Below, one piece after another: positions 1-9,865 of a DNA stretch of 64,000 bases; the stretch's first letter is position 1, and every line of letters begins with the position of its first letter. This stretch comes from Mytilinidion resinicola (taxonomy: Eukaryota; Ascomycota; Dothideomycetes; Mytilinidiales; Mytilinidiaceae): the NCBI RefSeq assembly GCF_010093595.1, contig NW_022985437.1:3256630-3320629 (forward strand). The letters are read 5' to 3'. Below the pieces are notes generated by a model, which saw only the letters and a list, made by a program, of their open reading frames with translations, had not been told where the DNA came from and made no database searches. The translations under genes and the position numbers were made by a program.

Positions 1-237
1 CGACAGAATCCTCTGTACAAGAACCTCTTCTTGTACAGGTGTAAGACGGCGATTTTTGGAGATAGCACCGCGTTGTGGAGGAATACCACGGGCGCGACGC
101 GTAACCGTCTTTCTGGGCACATCGTATAGTTTCTCAACGCCTCGGAAGGATGTAATTTGGCCGGTCTTGTAGGCTTGAACGCCTAGAATAACTCTGCCTT
201 CTTGAAAGATGGCTTCTTGTTGTTGTGGTGCTGCCAT
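1..237 (-). CDS. pogo-family (Fot1/Tigger-like) transposase, N-terminal part, cut by window edge
   Basis: Reads leftward from an ATG at 235-237 and stays open for 79 codons to the window edge, so only the N-terminus is present. The segment has the layout of the Psq-type helix-turn-helix that starts pogo/Fot1/Pot2 transposases: a short Gln-rich start, a helix around QAYKTGQITSFRRVEKLYDV, then the basic RKTVTRRARG stretch and a GAISKNRRLTP linker leading to the CENP-B-like domain. In this family the N-terminus binds the element ends and a downstream DDE domain cuts and joins DNA. Upstream (238-480) is AT-rich with many TA steps, as expected of a RIP-exposed transposon flank. Whether the rest is intact cannot be seen. 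Family assignment is from recognised pattern, not a search. Confidence 0.75.
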   Translation of the reverse strand, partial: MAAPQQQEAIFQEGRVILGVQAYKTGQITSFRGVEKLYDVPRKTVTRRARGIPPQRGAISKNRRLTPVQEEVLVQRILS

Positions 238-480
238 TGGGGTGGTTGTTGGACGACGCGTCGCGTGTTGAGTTGGGTGGGCCACTAGCTTGTGCGGGCC
301 ACTAACTTGTGGATTACGTTAGTATATTAGTAAAAGAACATAGGCTGTTATATAGTCGATTCGGCTATAGCGTTTTTATAGTATTATAACTAACTTAATA
401 CTAAAAAGGTTTAAAAAGCAATAATAACAACAACAGGGCAGGAAGGAAGGCAGATCCTAATAAGTATCCGGGCTTATAAT
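238..480. other. AT-rich flank of the transposase, TA-step rich
   Basis: No gene. Includes a near-duplicated ggccactagcttgtg / ggccactaacttgtg pair at about 280-313 and a run rich in TA dinucleotides from 315 to 480. It is probably the 5' untranslated region or terminal part of the transposon, altered by RIP. No terminal inverted repeat could be fixed by eye. Confidence 0.4.
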
Positions 481-697
481 ACTTAGGTTGCAAATTAACG
501 TAAACTCTGTTTTATTTCGGGGGCCCGAAGGCCAAACTATATACTATATAGGAAGTAACTGTACGCGTAGGCAGAAGCACTAATTAGAGACAGCAGTAGG
601 CACGGTAGGCACGGTAGGCCACCGTACCCTAACCCCTCTCTGTAGAAGTTGTAACTGGCTAGGTATATAGGCAGCTACTATGCCAGCAACTCTAAGT
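481..697. repeat. dispersed 217-bp repeat R1, copy 1 (RIP-altered copy)
   Basis: Aligns without gaps to 51731-51947 (offset 51250). I count 11 differences (484, 497, 502, 511, 547, 548, 557, 630, 664, 667, 693). At every one this copy has A or T where the other has G or C, and most are CpA-to-TpA or TpG-to-TpA. The first bases, cttaggttgcaaattaacg, match one end of the MITE at 4311-4557 and 49638-49881. The right end stops abruptly at the start of an orphan intron of the next gene. No matching inverted end is seen on the right. Confidence 0.85.
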
Positions 698-751
698 GTA
701 TCCCTTCGCATATATTAGTATTTAAGAGGAAAAAACTAACGGTAAATCCAG

Positions 752-1651
752 GATGCGCACCAAGGATATCTATTATTCTCAGAACTGCCGAATGAATTGA
801 AAGAAGAATTAATGAATGTCGTGCGCGTGCCCTCAATATTTCTCGTCGACAGTATAATGCATAAGGACGACGAATCACTGCCTCCTAAATATCAGCTCAC
901 TGGCACGTACTGGCCTTTCGCGCACATGAGTGTGTTCACACATAAGGTCCCAGTCGATATCAATGACATTCTCCAGCGCTATCGGGGAAAAGACGACAAG
1001 TCCATCTTCTATAACGAAATGATAATCTTTCTGGAAGCCTTTTACCGGGCCAACATCTTCGTCTTCCCGACCGACATCGAGGCGTATATTCTCGCCAATA
1101 TCGATCCACAGAGCTACAACTGGATTCAAGACATTGCCGTAACGTCATTAGCCAAGGCGTATGAGCGTAATGGGTTCTACGACATGTGCAGCGTGTTAGC
1201 GAAGACGCACGCTCGATCGCTGCGACGTGTCCGGATCGAGCAACTCTGTGTGGAGGAGTATGTCTTGGATAGGATTGACATGGACACGGATGAGGATCCT
1301 GCGACCGTGGCCCATCAATTCGCGGTGGGTCTCAAAGGCTTCGTGGACATGGTAGTCCTGCGTGCAGCGAAGCTGATAGCCGCTACTCGACAGCACGGGT
1401 GGCGGCTTTCGGTAGAGTGGGACTACGATGGCGAGAAGCCAATCGTTTTCTGCCATGATCGATACAGCACCTCGGAAGCGGATCGCCTTCGCAATCAAGC
1501 GCTACTACAGGAGAGAATCGAGCAAGTTGGCCGCCTGCTCGATGGGCGTGACGTGCAGAATCTCACGCTCAAACAAATCAAAGCAATCATCACGAAGGAC
1601 ATGACACTCATCCAGGAACTCGACAAGGATGAGCTGTCGAGGTATGATTGA
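752..1651 (+). pseudogene. 5'-truncated paralogue of the RING gene at 2597; family unknown
   Basis: Open from 752 to a stop at 1649-1651 (299 codons in frame). Positions 698-751 look like the 3' half of an intron (gtatcc, branch ctaac at about 736, acceptor cag at 749-751). The exon after it begins in the same phase as exon 2 of the gene at 2597, and the proteins align: ELPNELKEELMNVVRVPSIF here against DLPRAVKVDISAAVKLPSVF there, then YNWIQDIAVTS against YDWIEEIAVTS and ASLRRVRI-like blocks in both. The upstream RING exon is missing; its place is taken by repeat R1. A start at the ATG 812-814 would give a shorter protein, so it may still be expressed. The ELPNEL opening recalls an F-box helix, but no F-box is claimed. 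No function known. Confidence 0.6.
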
Positions 1652-2596
1652 GGGTTCGGGGGATGCAGCTCGGGTGGAAGGATGACTACACTTGGTACAA
1701 GAAAGCAAGGTTCAAGGCATGGACATGTATCGACTGGCTTTCCTTCGATTATAATACAACTTCGTGTCCTTGGTTAACTATATGCTCCTGATGAAAAGAA
1801 ATCAACTAAACCTTCTATTCACATGGCAAAGGTAGTTCTTTGGCATCACCAATAGACATACGGATGTATCAAACCCCTACACTAATATTACTTCTCTTTC
1901 TTCAGCTCGCAGCATTGCATTTCAGTCTTTTACACTTACATACTATCATTACAAGTTCGCTGACATCTCTCTTCAACAAACAGGAACAACTCTCGAAGGC
2001 TGATATTCAGACCGGGTTTGCTATACCCCCTCATCTTATCGTCCTCATGCTCAGTGAACGCAGGTGTTGAAGCCACGAACAGGTACGCAATCAGTTTCCC
2101 TATCATACGCTGTTTCTTGCGTTGCGCAAATATATATCTACGTCAATTTCGGGTCCAGTCTTCCTAAGCTCTGCTACTACAAAGCAATCGTTATAGGTAC
2201 AACAATGTTCTTTAAAATAATAAGGTTGAGATACCTCCCTTAACAGCAGAAATCGAGATATGCTACACGAATCAAGCCGAAATTCGGCCACCTTTAATTC
2301 CGACGATGTGCTTGACGGACCGGCAAAACTAGGGCAACCCAACCACATATCGATTCCCTCTAGGATTGCGGCTCAGGCATCGGATGAACTGTTGCTAGAA
2401 TATTCCAGGCACTCAACACGTGTTGGTTTCCTAGACAGTGAACTTCCACTGAGCGCCCATATGTAGTATAGAAGTTCACCAAGGATGCTCGTAATTCTAC
2501 ATCTTCAACCTCCAAGCCACCCACACCACCACCACCACCACTTCGAGATTTTCTCCGCCTACACACTAACGCTTCGTACAGCAATATATCACCAAG
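1652..2596. other. intergenic, no gene seen
   Basis: Separates the two paralogues. No ORF with coding-like codon use or paired splice sites was found. A short cac/caccac-rich run lies at 2520-2540, just before the RING gene, and is probably its 5' leader. Confidence 0.5.
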
Positions 2597-3810
2597 ATGA
2601 ACACACTTGCTCCAGTCCATCTGCAGGAGTGCAGCGTCTGCTACTTGGAACGGGCGGACAGGGTTTTCCTTCAGGCTTCTTGTAGGCATAACGCAATCTG
2701 CGTGGAGTGCTTCCGGGATTGGATTAACTACTCACAGCACAAGGACTGTCCCACGTGCCGTATGAAGTGGTCCACCGGGGAGGTCGTTGCAGCATCTCTT
2801 ACTGGAGCAATGCTTAGAACACGAGTAAGTTAACCACCGCTCACTTTTCCAAAAGTGTCATCCTAACATCGATGTCACAGGCCCAGTACCGAACCTATGT
2901 CAACTTCGATGATCTTCCACGAGCCGTGAAGGTCGACATCTCTGCTGCCGTCAAGCTGCCCAGCGTGTTCCAGGTCGAGGGTGTAGACATGGGTCAGTAC
3001 TAGCTTGTTGGAAAATGTATTCCTAGAGATCGACGCGAATTCAGTATTAATCTTTCGCATTTGTTGAATCAAGTACGCGAATTCGACGAAGAGGGATCAT
3101 GGATCATTCCAGCAGAGCAGCGAAACCTTTTCTTCGAGCCGATGTACCGCCAGAACGTATTCTCGTTCCCTACACCCTTCACTGCGGCATCTTTACGCCA
3201 GCTTAACAATAGGAGCTATGACTGGATCGAGGAGATCGCTGTCACCAGTTTCGTCAGCGAGGGTGTGGAAGACGCCGCGGCCTTCCACATTCTGTGCAAC
3301 ATTCTGTCCGAAAGGAAGCCTGCATCGCTACGGCGTGTTCGAATTACCGCCGGCTGTATAACCGAGTACCTCCTCAAGCACTACGACTGCGACGAGGGTG
3401 ATTTCTTCGAGACATTCCCTGATCTTGTAGAAAAAATCGTACCCTGCGCCGTCCGCCTCATCATGGCCATCAAGAACAACGGATGGGACATCGAGATCGA
3501 GCTGGAGACCAATCTGGTCATGGTCAAGTGGTTCTGCCATCATCATGGGGACGATGGCTGCAATCTCTCGCACGAATGGTCGACCCAGACAACGCGGAAC
3601 TACATGCAGCTCTGGTTCAGGCATCGGTATGAAGAGGTGGAGAGGCTCCTGGAAGGCTATGATATAGACGTCCTTGGCCTTGATGCTATTCAGCATATCA
3701 TTGGGTATAAATCTGCGGACGAGGATGTAGTTGGAGAAGTGACGGTGTCGGCGACGAGCCGCCTGGGGAAGACCATTTGGCAACAACGCCTTGAGTCAAC
3801 GTTTATCTAG
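2597..3810 (+). CDS. RING-finger protein fused to an unrecognised conserved domain (probable ubiquitin ligase)
   Basis: Model join(2597..2824,2881..2996,3045..3810), 369 aa. Exon 1 encodes a C3HC4 RING: Cys12-x2-Cys15, Cys29-x-His31, Cys35-x2-Cys38, Cys51-P-x-Cys54. RING domains recruit E2 enzymes, so a ubiquitin-ligase role is inferred. Intron 1 (2825-2880) has GTAAGT, branch CTAAC and CACAG. Exons 2-3 carry the domain shared with 752-1651. The junction near 3000 is uncertain: read straight through, the frame contains one TAG at 3001-3003; a 48-nt intron 2997-3044 (weak donor GTACTA, acceptor TTCAG) removes it and keeps frame. The alternative is a nonsense mutation. The C-terminal two-thirds is intact, and codon use is strongly coding-like. 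Substrate unknown; no nearby partner gene is evident. Confidence 0.7.
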
Positions 3811-4310
3811 ATGTGCGAACTGGCTAAGCAAGTTCTTGTCTATCCACCTGTTGAACTAAGTATATAGTCATATAGGACTGGCGGTGGAAATTTCTGTGTT
3901 CAAGCGTGGTCTTTCTCTTTTCCGGTCTTTGCATTTGGAGGAGCTGGCGCGTAGCTATTCCAGTCCCACGGATTAATGTCAAGATTCTTGTACCTTTGTG
4001 CTCGTATATCACCGTTTGAGGTGCTCCAGTGATGTAAAAACAGACGAGACAAATATACCTTTCGTAACAGCAGGATTTGAGGTCTCGTCAATGAAAAGCG
4101 CCAGCCTACTATGCATCAGTGCAGAATTTTCGATGATATGGTAAGGGAAACGGATTATGGGCGCAATGCATCGCTGGCATACTTTTCTCAACTCACCGGC
4201 AGATTAGCGGATTTCGCAGTGCAGCCAAGCCAGTACAGGCGTTCCCTGGGCGAAACACTTCCGCACCCAAACTAGTTACCCACACTAACCTATTGTCCAC
4301 CTCGACTATA
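3811..4310. other. 3' flank of the RING gene, no gene seen
   Basis: No convincing coding signal on either strand. Ends at the 7-bp gactata flank of the MITE. Confidence 0.5.
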
Positions 4311-4557
4311 CTCAGGTTGCAGCACTACAACCTAGGATCAACAACTCATATGCCAGAAAGCTACTCTCCGAACATCAGCTGTAGAGAACCCAGCTGAAAT
4401 CTCAGCTGTAGAGAACCGAGCTGAAGCCTCAGCTGTGCAGGGCTCATCTGAACTTACTAGCGCGCCACCCTGGGGGTGGCCCCCTTCCCTCCCCTAGTAT
4501 ATATACAACTAGCTAGACGTCTATAGAAATCAGAGTTCACATCAATTTCAACCTGAG
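4311..4557 (+). mobile_element. MITE copy A (247 bp, terminal ctcaggttg inverted repeats)
   Basis: A non-coding element bounded by ctcaggttg on the left and caacctgag on the right. It is flanked by gactata (4304-4310) and tactata (4558-4564), a 6-of-7 direct duplication. The reverse complement is at 49638-49881 with high similarity over its whole length, including repeated cagctg...gagaac motifs inside. No ORF. Size, short inverted ends and target duplication fit a miniature inverted-repeat transposable element; the superfamily is not determined. Confidence 0.85.
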
Positions 4558-4582
4558 TACTATATAACGGCCATAACCTACA

Positions 4583-4740
4583 CCGTCTTTCGCCCTCGCC
4601 CCGTTCAGTGGTGAGGGTGGTACAAGGATAGGGCTAACAGCTTACTAGTTTCTGTATCATTAGCCTCTCATTGCACTCCCCGAGAGCGGGGTTCGAGCCT
4701 CGAAGTCCTATTTAGGCAATTTTTTTTGCATTTCTCTTTC
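4583..4740 (+). mobile_element. tRNA-derived SINE-like element, copy A
   Basis: Shares its start (ccgtctttcgccctc), a ggtgagggtgg block and its 3' tail (T-run then gcattt) with 27375-27530, while the middle has diverged. It contains a T-arm/B-box-like ggttcgagcc (4691-4700) before a T8 run that could stop RNA polymerase III. It does not fold as a proper tRNA by eye, so it is called SINE-like rather than a tRNA gene. It lies 25 bp after MITE A. Confidence 0.55.
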
Positions 4741-4877
4741 GTCCACATCCTTTCTGGCAATACCCGCTATGAGATCTCGATATGTTAATGAGATACTCCT
4801 TTTTTGGCTATAAGCTCCTGTATGCAATCTCACTCTTTTCCCTTTGCAGCACTTACTACAACTTACGTTTATCTAAC

Positions 4878-5154
4878 ATGGCAATGAGCACGCGCGCTGC
4901 TCAAGCTTCGGGCCCTGGCCGAGCTGAGAAAACAACTTCTCGACTATCGACGCTAGATCTTAGAGGTAGGTGCCTGGTGATGATTAGTTTTGGGGGCGGT
5001 GATCAATCGAAGCACCACACGCCAGCGTGCTTAACAACACAACCAACGACGATTCGAGCTCCAGCTACGAGAAGAACCTCGCAGACACTTTTCGGGACGA
5101 TGAACACCAGGCGATAGAGACGATGACACGTGCAAGACTCGTTACCGTATCCCG
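4878..5154 (+). other. possible short coding remnant
   Basis: An ATG at 4878 starts 29 coding-like codons (MAMSTRAAQASGPG...) up to a GTAGGT donor at 4966. After 5026 a different frame contains an acidic, Ser-rich stretch (NNTTNDDSSSSYEKNLADTF) that looks like protein. The phases do not join, so this is either a decayed gene or chance. Confidence 0.25.
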
Positions 5155-5734
5155 CATAGTGACCGTTTCGACGACCCAGAGGACCTGAAGGGGAACAACT
5201 TCCTGACCAGGAGAACGAGGACTTTCTCGCACTTCTCGACAAATTGCGACTAGGGACCACAGAGGATCAGGCATGCTGGGAAGCTCTGGGAGTTGGGCGA
5301 AGTTCAAATGAGGCTTTTGGAGATCCTTGAATTCCGGTGCCTTTTGGCCACGCACAAATGAAAAGTAGCTAGAGAGGGGAAACATCCGAGCAAGCTTGCG
5401 AAAAGAGTCACCATACGGCTGGATAGTTTGGCAAGAGTGAGAAATCTAATGAAAAATTACTACGTGTAGGCCTGCTATATACTTTCCAGCCATCAAAATT
5501 AAACCAAAATAGGCTGCAGTCGTGATATCTCTATTAGACCCCAGAAATGATGCAATATCAATTCATTGCAATGTTTATCTATCACTACTGTGAATCAGCC
5601 CGGCGACATGGGTCTTCTGTGCCGCTCCCTGAAGGTCGCCTGGCAGACTCAGCTTCGTGGCTGAGTAAATGCTCATTTCACCATGGTCCAAATCGTACCA
5701 GTCATCATCAATCATTTTTCAACCTTTTCCAGTT

Positions 5735-6170
5735 TTGAGACACTTCAGACAGTACTGACCAGGCAGATTCGTAGGGAGAACTGCGCATCCTAAATTCACA
5801 CCTATGCAAACCTGGCATTCACTGTTGAATTTTCATTTTATTACGGAGTACCTCTTACAGTGGTAAGTAGGTAGAAAAACGGTAGTTTCGACTTGTGTTC
5901 AATTCCTACGTCTGGGAAAATGACATTGGAGCTTGGATTTCGATTCATGTACGGAGCGCCTCAGCCGTCGGTAAAGAGGCAGAAAAATCGTGGCACTCAC
6001 ACCTGTTCAATACGTACGCCTGAAAAGTTGACATCGAAGCCTGCACTTATATCCAAGGATGGGGCGTCTCAGACGGTGGTATGCAGAACGAAATTCAACA
6101 TTTATCAATTTCATGGTCACAGATTCAGAACACTTTGCTATCGGCGAATCCAAAGACTCCATTCCAGGCA
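5735..6170. repeat. 108-bp satellite, short array (about four monomers)
   Basis: The motif variants cacttcagac, tacctcttac, cgcctcagcc and cgtctcagac start at 5741, 5849, 5957 and 6065: exactly 108 bp apart each time. Later landmarks repeat with the same spacing: gtaaagaggcagaaaaatcg-like, then tgttcaat...cctg...gacat. Monomers are diverged but co-linear. The motif order (ctca, cggtggtaaa, gttcaa, aaaaatc, then gacatc) recurs in the 50.6-53.5 kb array. Confidence 0.75.
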
Positions 6171-6365
6171 CCCCAGGCCACACGACTGTCGCTGATTATA
6201 TATCAGTCTTCCACCCCCACACACCGCCCAGCAGCTCCAAACACGTTACAGAAAGCTTCAAAATCATGGGTCTTCTCTACCATCCTTCTCCCGCACACTC
6301 CAAATTACGCCACGAAGGACATCTCCTCAATTTGCGTGCTGTAGAACTGCTCGATACCGCGCCCT

Positions 6366-6746
6366 TCAATCAGCCAGGCGCTGGTACCCCTTGGGGCCGA
6401 ACGCGGCGCGCCACCAACTTGTCTTCTTTGGGGCGGAAGAGGGGTACTCCATGCGGATCTTGGCTAGCTCATTCTCTAAAACACTGTCAATTACGTGCGT
6501 TTACAACTACACAACGAAAGAAAACTTACCCAGCTTGTACTTCTGATAGTACCCCTTCTTATACATCTGCGCCTGCCGCTTTGTCTCCTCTTTGCACCAA
6601 TGGTCATTCCAGACCCAGGCTTCCTCTATGGTGGTAGCCTCAGGGGGCTCCAGTTGGTACAGGAGGCCCACCTGCCTCTCCGCGTCGTGCTCGCCCGTCT
6701 GCTCGTCTGCGTCTTCGTGGTCGTCGGCGTGGTTAGAAGTGGCCAT
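6366..6746 (-). CDS. small hypothetical protein, two exons, 108 aa
   Basis: Model complement(join(6366..6475,6530..6746)). Exon 1 starts at the ATG 6744-6746 and ends at donor GTAAGT. The 54-nt intron ends TTTTAG, and phase 1 is kept. Exon 2 reads ENELAKIRMEYPSSAPKKTS and ends WRAAFGPKGYQRLAD before TGA. Codon use has high G/C at third positions in both exons, and only this splice keeps both open. The N-terminal 30 residues are Asp/Glu/His rich; the middle (EEAWVWNDHWCKEETKRQAQ) is an amphipathic helix candidate. No signal peptide, membrane segment or known motif. Function unknown. Confidence 0.6.
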
Positions 6747-7629
6747 TTTGCGTAGGTTGTGTGTGTATATTTGTGTGCTTTTATGAGCGTTGCGTGATGA
6801 TGATTATGAGGACTTTCGGACAGGGAAAAAGGATAAGCATGGTACTTTCGAGCTGATATATGATAGAAAGTAGACGCTCGAGCCTGTAACTTCACCTTTT
6901 TGTAGCTTCACTATTGCTAGTCGCACCATCAGCAGAGTGCCCGACACGGTGAAAATATACTTATTGTCTGGATTACATAGTGACGTATGCAATCTTGAGG
7001 GGGTGAAAAATGCAGTGAAGCACCCTCGATCGATGCTTTCTTGACATTATCTAGCTACTTGGTATCGTTTGAGATACGTCAATCACTCATAAAATAAAAT
7101 CCTCAATGTTAAAGTCCCTGCGGATCAGAAGCCCTCAGATTTCATGTGTCCCGTCTTCAATTTTCGTCCGGCAGATAGACGAGCCTTGGCTTCTTGGCGG
7201 CCGCTCGCTAAGCTCCCGCGGTTCATTTTCTCTCAGATAGCTACTCCGCCCAATTAAAAGTTTCCACCCTTTTCACCTTGCTGTCTTGTCCTTGCTTCCG
7301 CGCCCACCATCGCATACTGGAAAGCGCCGGCCGTGAAGCTAGTGCGAACCTTCGCCGTGGGTCTTGACCGAAGGCCCAACCCAAAGCCAATACGATTCCG
7401 GGCCTCTCCGGTCTCTTCTTCTCTTGGAGACCGTCAATCGTACGTCCGGTGGTGAGCTCTGCCGCCATGGGAGAGACCTTGAGGAACGCCTGGAAGCGGC
7501 AGACGACGTCTTCCAGCACAGCACAAGATCCACCACCTCTGTTGACAGCCGCACACCATCAGCACGCCTGACTCCTGTACACCATTGCCATTATTGTACA
7601 CCCTCGTCTGAGAGATCCGTGTGCGCATC
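6747..7629. other. intergenic, no firm gene
   Basis: Contains the upstream region of the 6.4-kb gene. Several overlapping frames at 7240-7630 are GC-rich but contradict each other, and none has paired splice sites. Confidence 0.4.
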
Positions 7630-8180
7630 ATGATGCTTCCGTAAGTTGCAACTCCCGTCCAACCGTTTACAAGGCTCCGAAGCAAGACGTCCTTTGCTGG
7701 TTCCAAGGAGTCCTGCGAAACTGTTTAAGCTCTCCATGGGAGCCTTATCTATAGTCTTTGCTGACTCCGTCTAGCTACAGCCAGAACGACAGCGATGCGT
7801 CTCGCGACGAGGCTCCCGACGCGTCCGGTGCGCCCGTCATCACAGACGATGTCCGTGGCGCTCGTGGCCCTGGATTGAACCATCGGTGGACTTAAGGAAA
7901 CTTAAGGCATGAGAGGCTGTGGTTCAAGAGGTTCGAAAAGGTATGCTCTCTTCGTTGGCCGACACTTATCCTCGTCAACTATCTAACAGTTTTACAGCGT
8001 CGAAGACGGCGAGAAGAAACCGGAGCTGGTACTAACCGATGTGTGGTACTTGGAGGAAACATGAAGGCTTTGATGCAATCTCTGGTAAGCGCGCTCCTAC
8101 TGTCCTCGTCTCTATATTCACTGTCCCTAACACCATCGTCTCTAGAGAGAAGGAGCGAAGCCGCCGAATAGCTAGCTCCT
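7630..8180 (+). other. possible spliced gene or relic
   Basis: ATG at 7630, donor GTAAGT at 7641, and acceptor CTAG at 7773-7774 with an upstream ctgac branch join in phase. They give MMLPYSQNDSDASRDEAPDA and an acidic stretch ending at TAA 7893-7895. Beyond it, two more intron-like stretches (donors at about 7942 and 8092, acceptors at about 7998 and 8152) flank coding-like codons (VEDGEKKPELVLTDVWYLEE) that are interrupted by stops. This is best read as a decayed gene; the product is not recognised. Confidence 0.3.
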
Positions 8181-8957
8181 GACATTTTCATCCCGTGTCG
8201 CCAACGATCCTTCGCTCGACATTTCGATCACCGCACAACACGAGGAATCAGAGGGAAAGCGGGAAGCATGAGCTGGAGGACCTTCAGCGGTGTCATGGTG
8301 ACCCATAATCAGATGAGAATATCATATTGAATGTGATGTTTGTAGTGGTGCCTTTTGGACATGCTTGCATTTCCTGACGTCTGTGGTTCTGAACTTCTTG
8401 CACCCTAGCTGCTCCATGAGTGGCCAAAGGCCAAACACCTGTGCAACTGTGGGAATAAACCATGGTCGCATAGCGCTCCAGTACAGCTTTTTATACCTCC
8501 CCTAGGTACTGGGCTACCTACGCGTGCTATATGTGGACACAGGAAGTCGTATGGAGGGCTTCTAAAGTATAAATGACTAGAGATCGAGGAATACTCCTTA
8601 TAGCTTGGAATGGGTATATGACCTACGAGTTGAGAGTCCAGAGCCACTTGAATCGCATTTGTCACTCCTTAGGGGACTTCTGAGCGGTAGAGATTTTAAG
8701 AAAGTGAACTCTCACAGGGCGTTAGTTAGATACGCAGTACTAGAGCTCTGAGACCTAATGCTTTTTCGCATTTTAGCCACATCTTTAGTACTGAATCGTT
8801 AGTTCTGGAAAGCTTCTTACGTATTCGGAGCAATTCTAAACCATAGATAGACACGAAATGTGAAATTCAAAGTCCCTGGGCTGCGATGTGGATGCTTAGT
8901 ATCTAGATACGACTATTGGAGCTTCTCAGACGCGTGCTAAGCTACATATGAAGTACC
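8181..8957. other. intergenic, degenerate sequence
   Basis: No gene. From about 8680 it has the low-complexity, stop-rich character of the decayed satellites elsewhere, but no period could be fixed. ctcaggttgcagaactac at 8957 resembles the MITE left end with one mismatch. Confidence 0.3.
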
Positions 8958-9386
8958 TCAGGTTGCAGAACTACCATTGTGAAGGCGTTCTTTTTCATCC
9001 TTCATCCAGGTCTCCTTAAGCCTACTAGTTTCCTCTTCGACGTCCTGTTTTATGGCTAATACACGTCCAGACCGCCCTCTCCCGATATTAGCCCAAGACC
9101 TAAGGAAGTGCTGTTTCATACGTGAATCATCTTCCTCCGCAGCTCCGAGGCACAGAACAGTTTCGGAAAGATCAACTGCGCCAGAATCTTCCAAGATCCC
9201 TCCACAGTTTCTCAAAACTCCATTCATTGCACTAGTGTCCAAATCGCGGAACGTGCATTTCCGTCATGGTCTGATACCTATTGAAGAGGGGTCGATAAGC
9301 AAACATCCTGGGACAAAGCTCCAGCTTGACAATACGTTCCATCTCTCGAGCTGAAGCCTAGGTATTTCTAAGGCGCTGAGCTTTTC
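8958..9386 (-). pseudogene. decayed gene exon, unrecognised
   Basis: On the minus strand an exon begins after a CTGCAG acceptor (first base 9386). It reads EKLSALEIPRLQLERWNVLS and continues in one frame through MNGVLRNCGGILEDSGAVDL to a stop at 8958-8960, with a single internal TGA at 9264-9266. The C-terminal part (DVEEETSRLKETWMKDEKER) is a charged helix. The pattern is coding-like. The stop could come from CGA by C-to-T change. A second coding-like minus frame at 9551-9865 may belong to the same gene. Family not recognised. Confidence 0.4.
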
Positions 9387-9494
9387 CTGCAGGAATACTC
9401 ATTCTGAGATAATGAATGGCGTTGAGCGTTTTCGGGGAATGTCTTTCGAGAAACGTCTTCATGGCCATGGGACTCCGAAAGCGGAAGGCGCTCT

Positions 9495-9530
9495 TCTGGT
9501 AAAATCCCCCCCCCCTTCCCCCCACCCTAA
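9495..9530. repeat. homopolymer C-rich tract
   Basis: Runs of C broken by tt (cccccccccc tt cccccc) within 9505-9523. A simple low-complexity tract. Confidence 0.7.
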
Positions 9531-9865
9531 TGATACGGTGCAGTTTCTTGTCAAGGTATAGACGAAAGATTGCCCAGTGATGACACGCTCTCCTTAGGCC
9601 ACCTGTCTTCGCCTAGGCACCACGGCTCTCTCGGCGTCTTTGCTTTGATCGCGCCGTCAAAGGGTATGAGCTCGCCGAATATCAGAAGGAGCTCCACCCG
9701 GAGATCCGCGAGACCCATCTTGATTTGCGTGTAACGAGTGTAGGTGAGTTCTGAGACGTTTCTTGCGTGATTATAAGACAATAGTTGTGGTTTGCTTCTT
9801 TTGGATTGAAATCTTCTAGATCTCGGAACAAATTGGGACCTGCCGAAAAAGGACCGTGCGCCCAC

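Noticed and set aside
6059..6637. 192-aa plus-strand frame
   Set aside because: It starts in the 108-bp satellite and runs antisense to the spliced minus-strand gene at 6366-6746, which has better codons and splice sites.
8957..8974. Fragment of the MITE left end
   Set aside because: Only about 18 bp match with one mismatch, and nothing beyond; chance or a remnant cannot be told apart.
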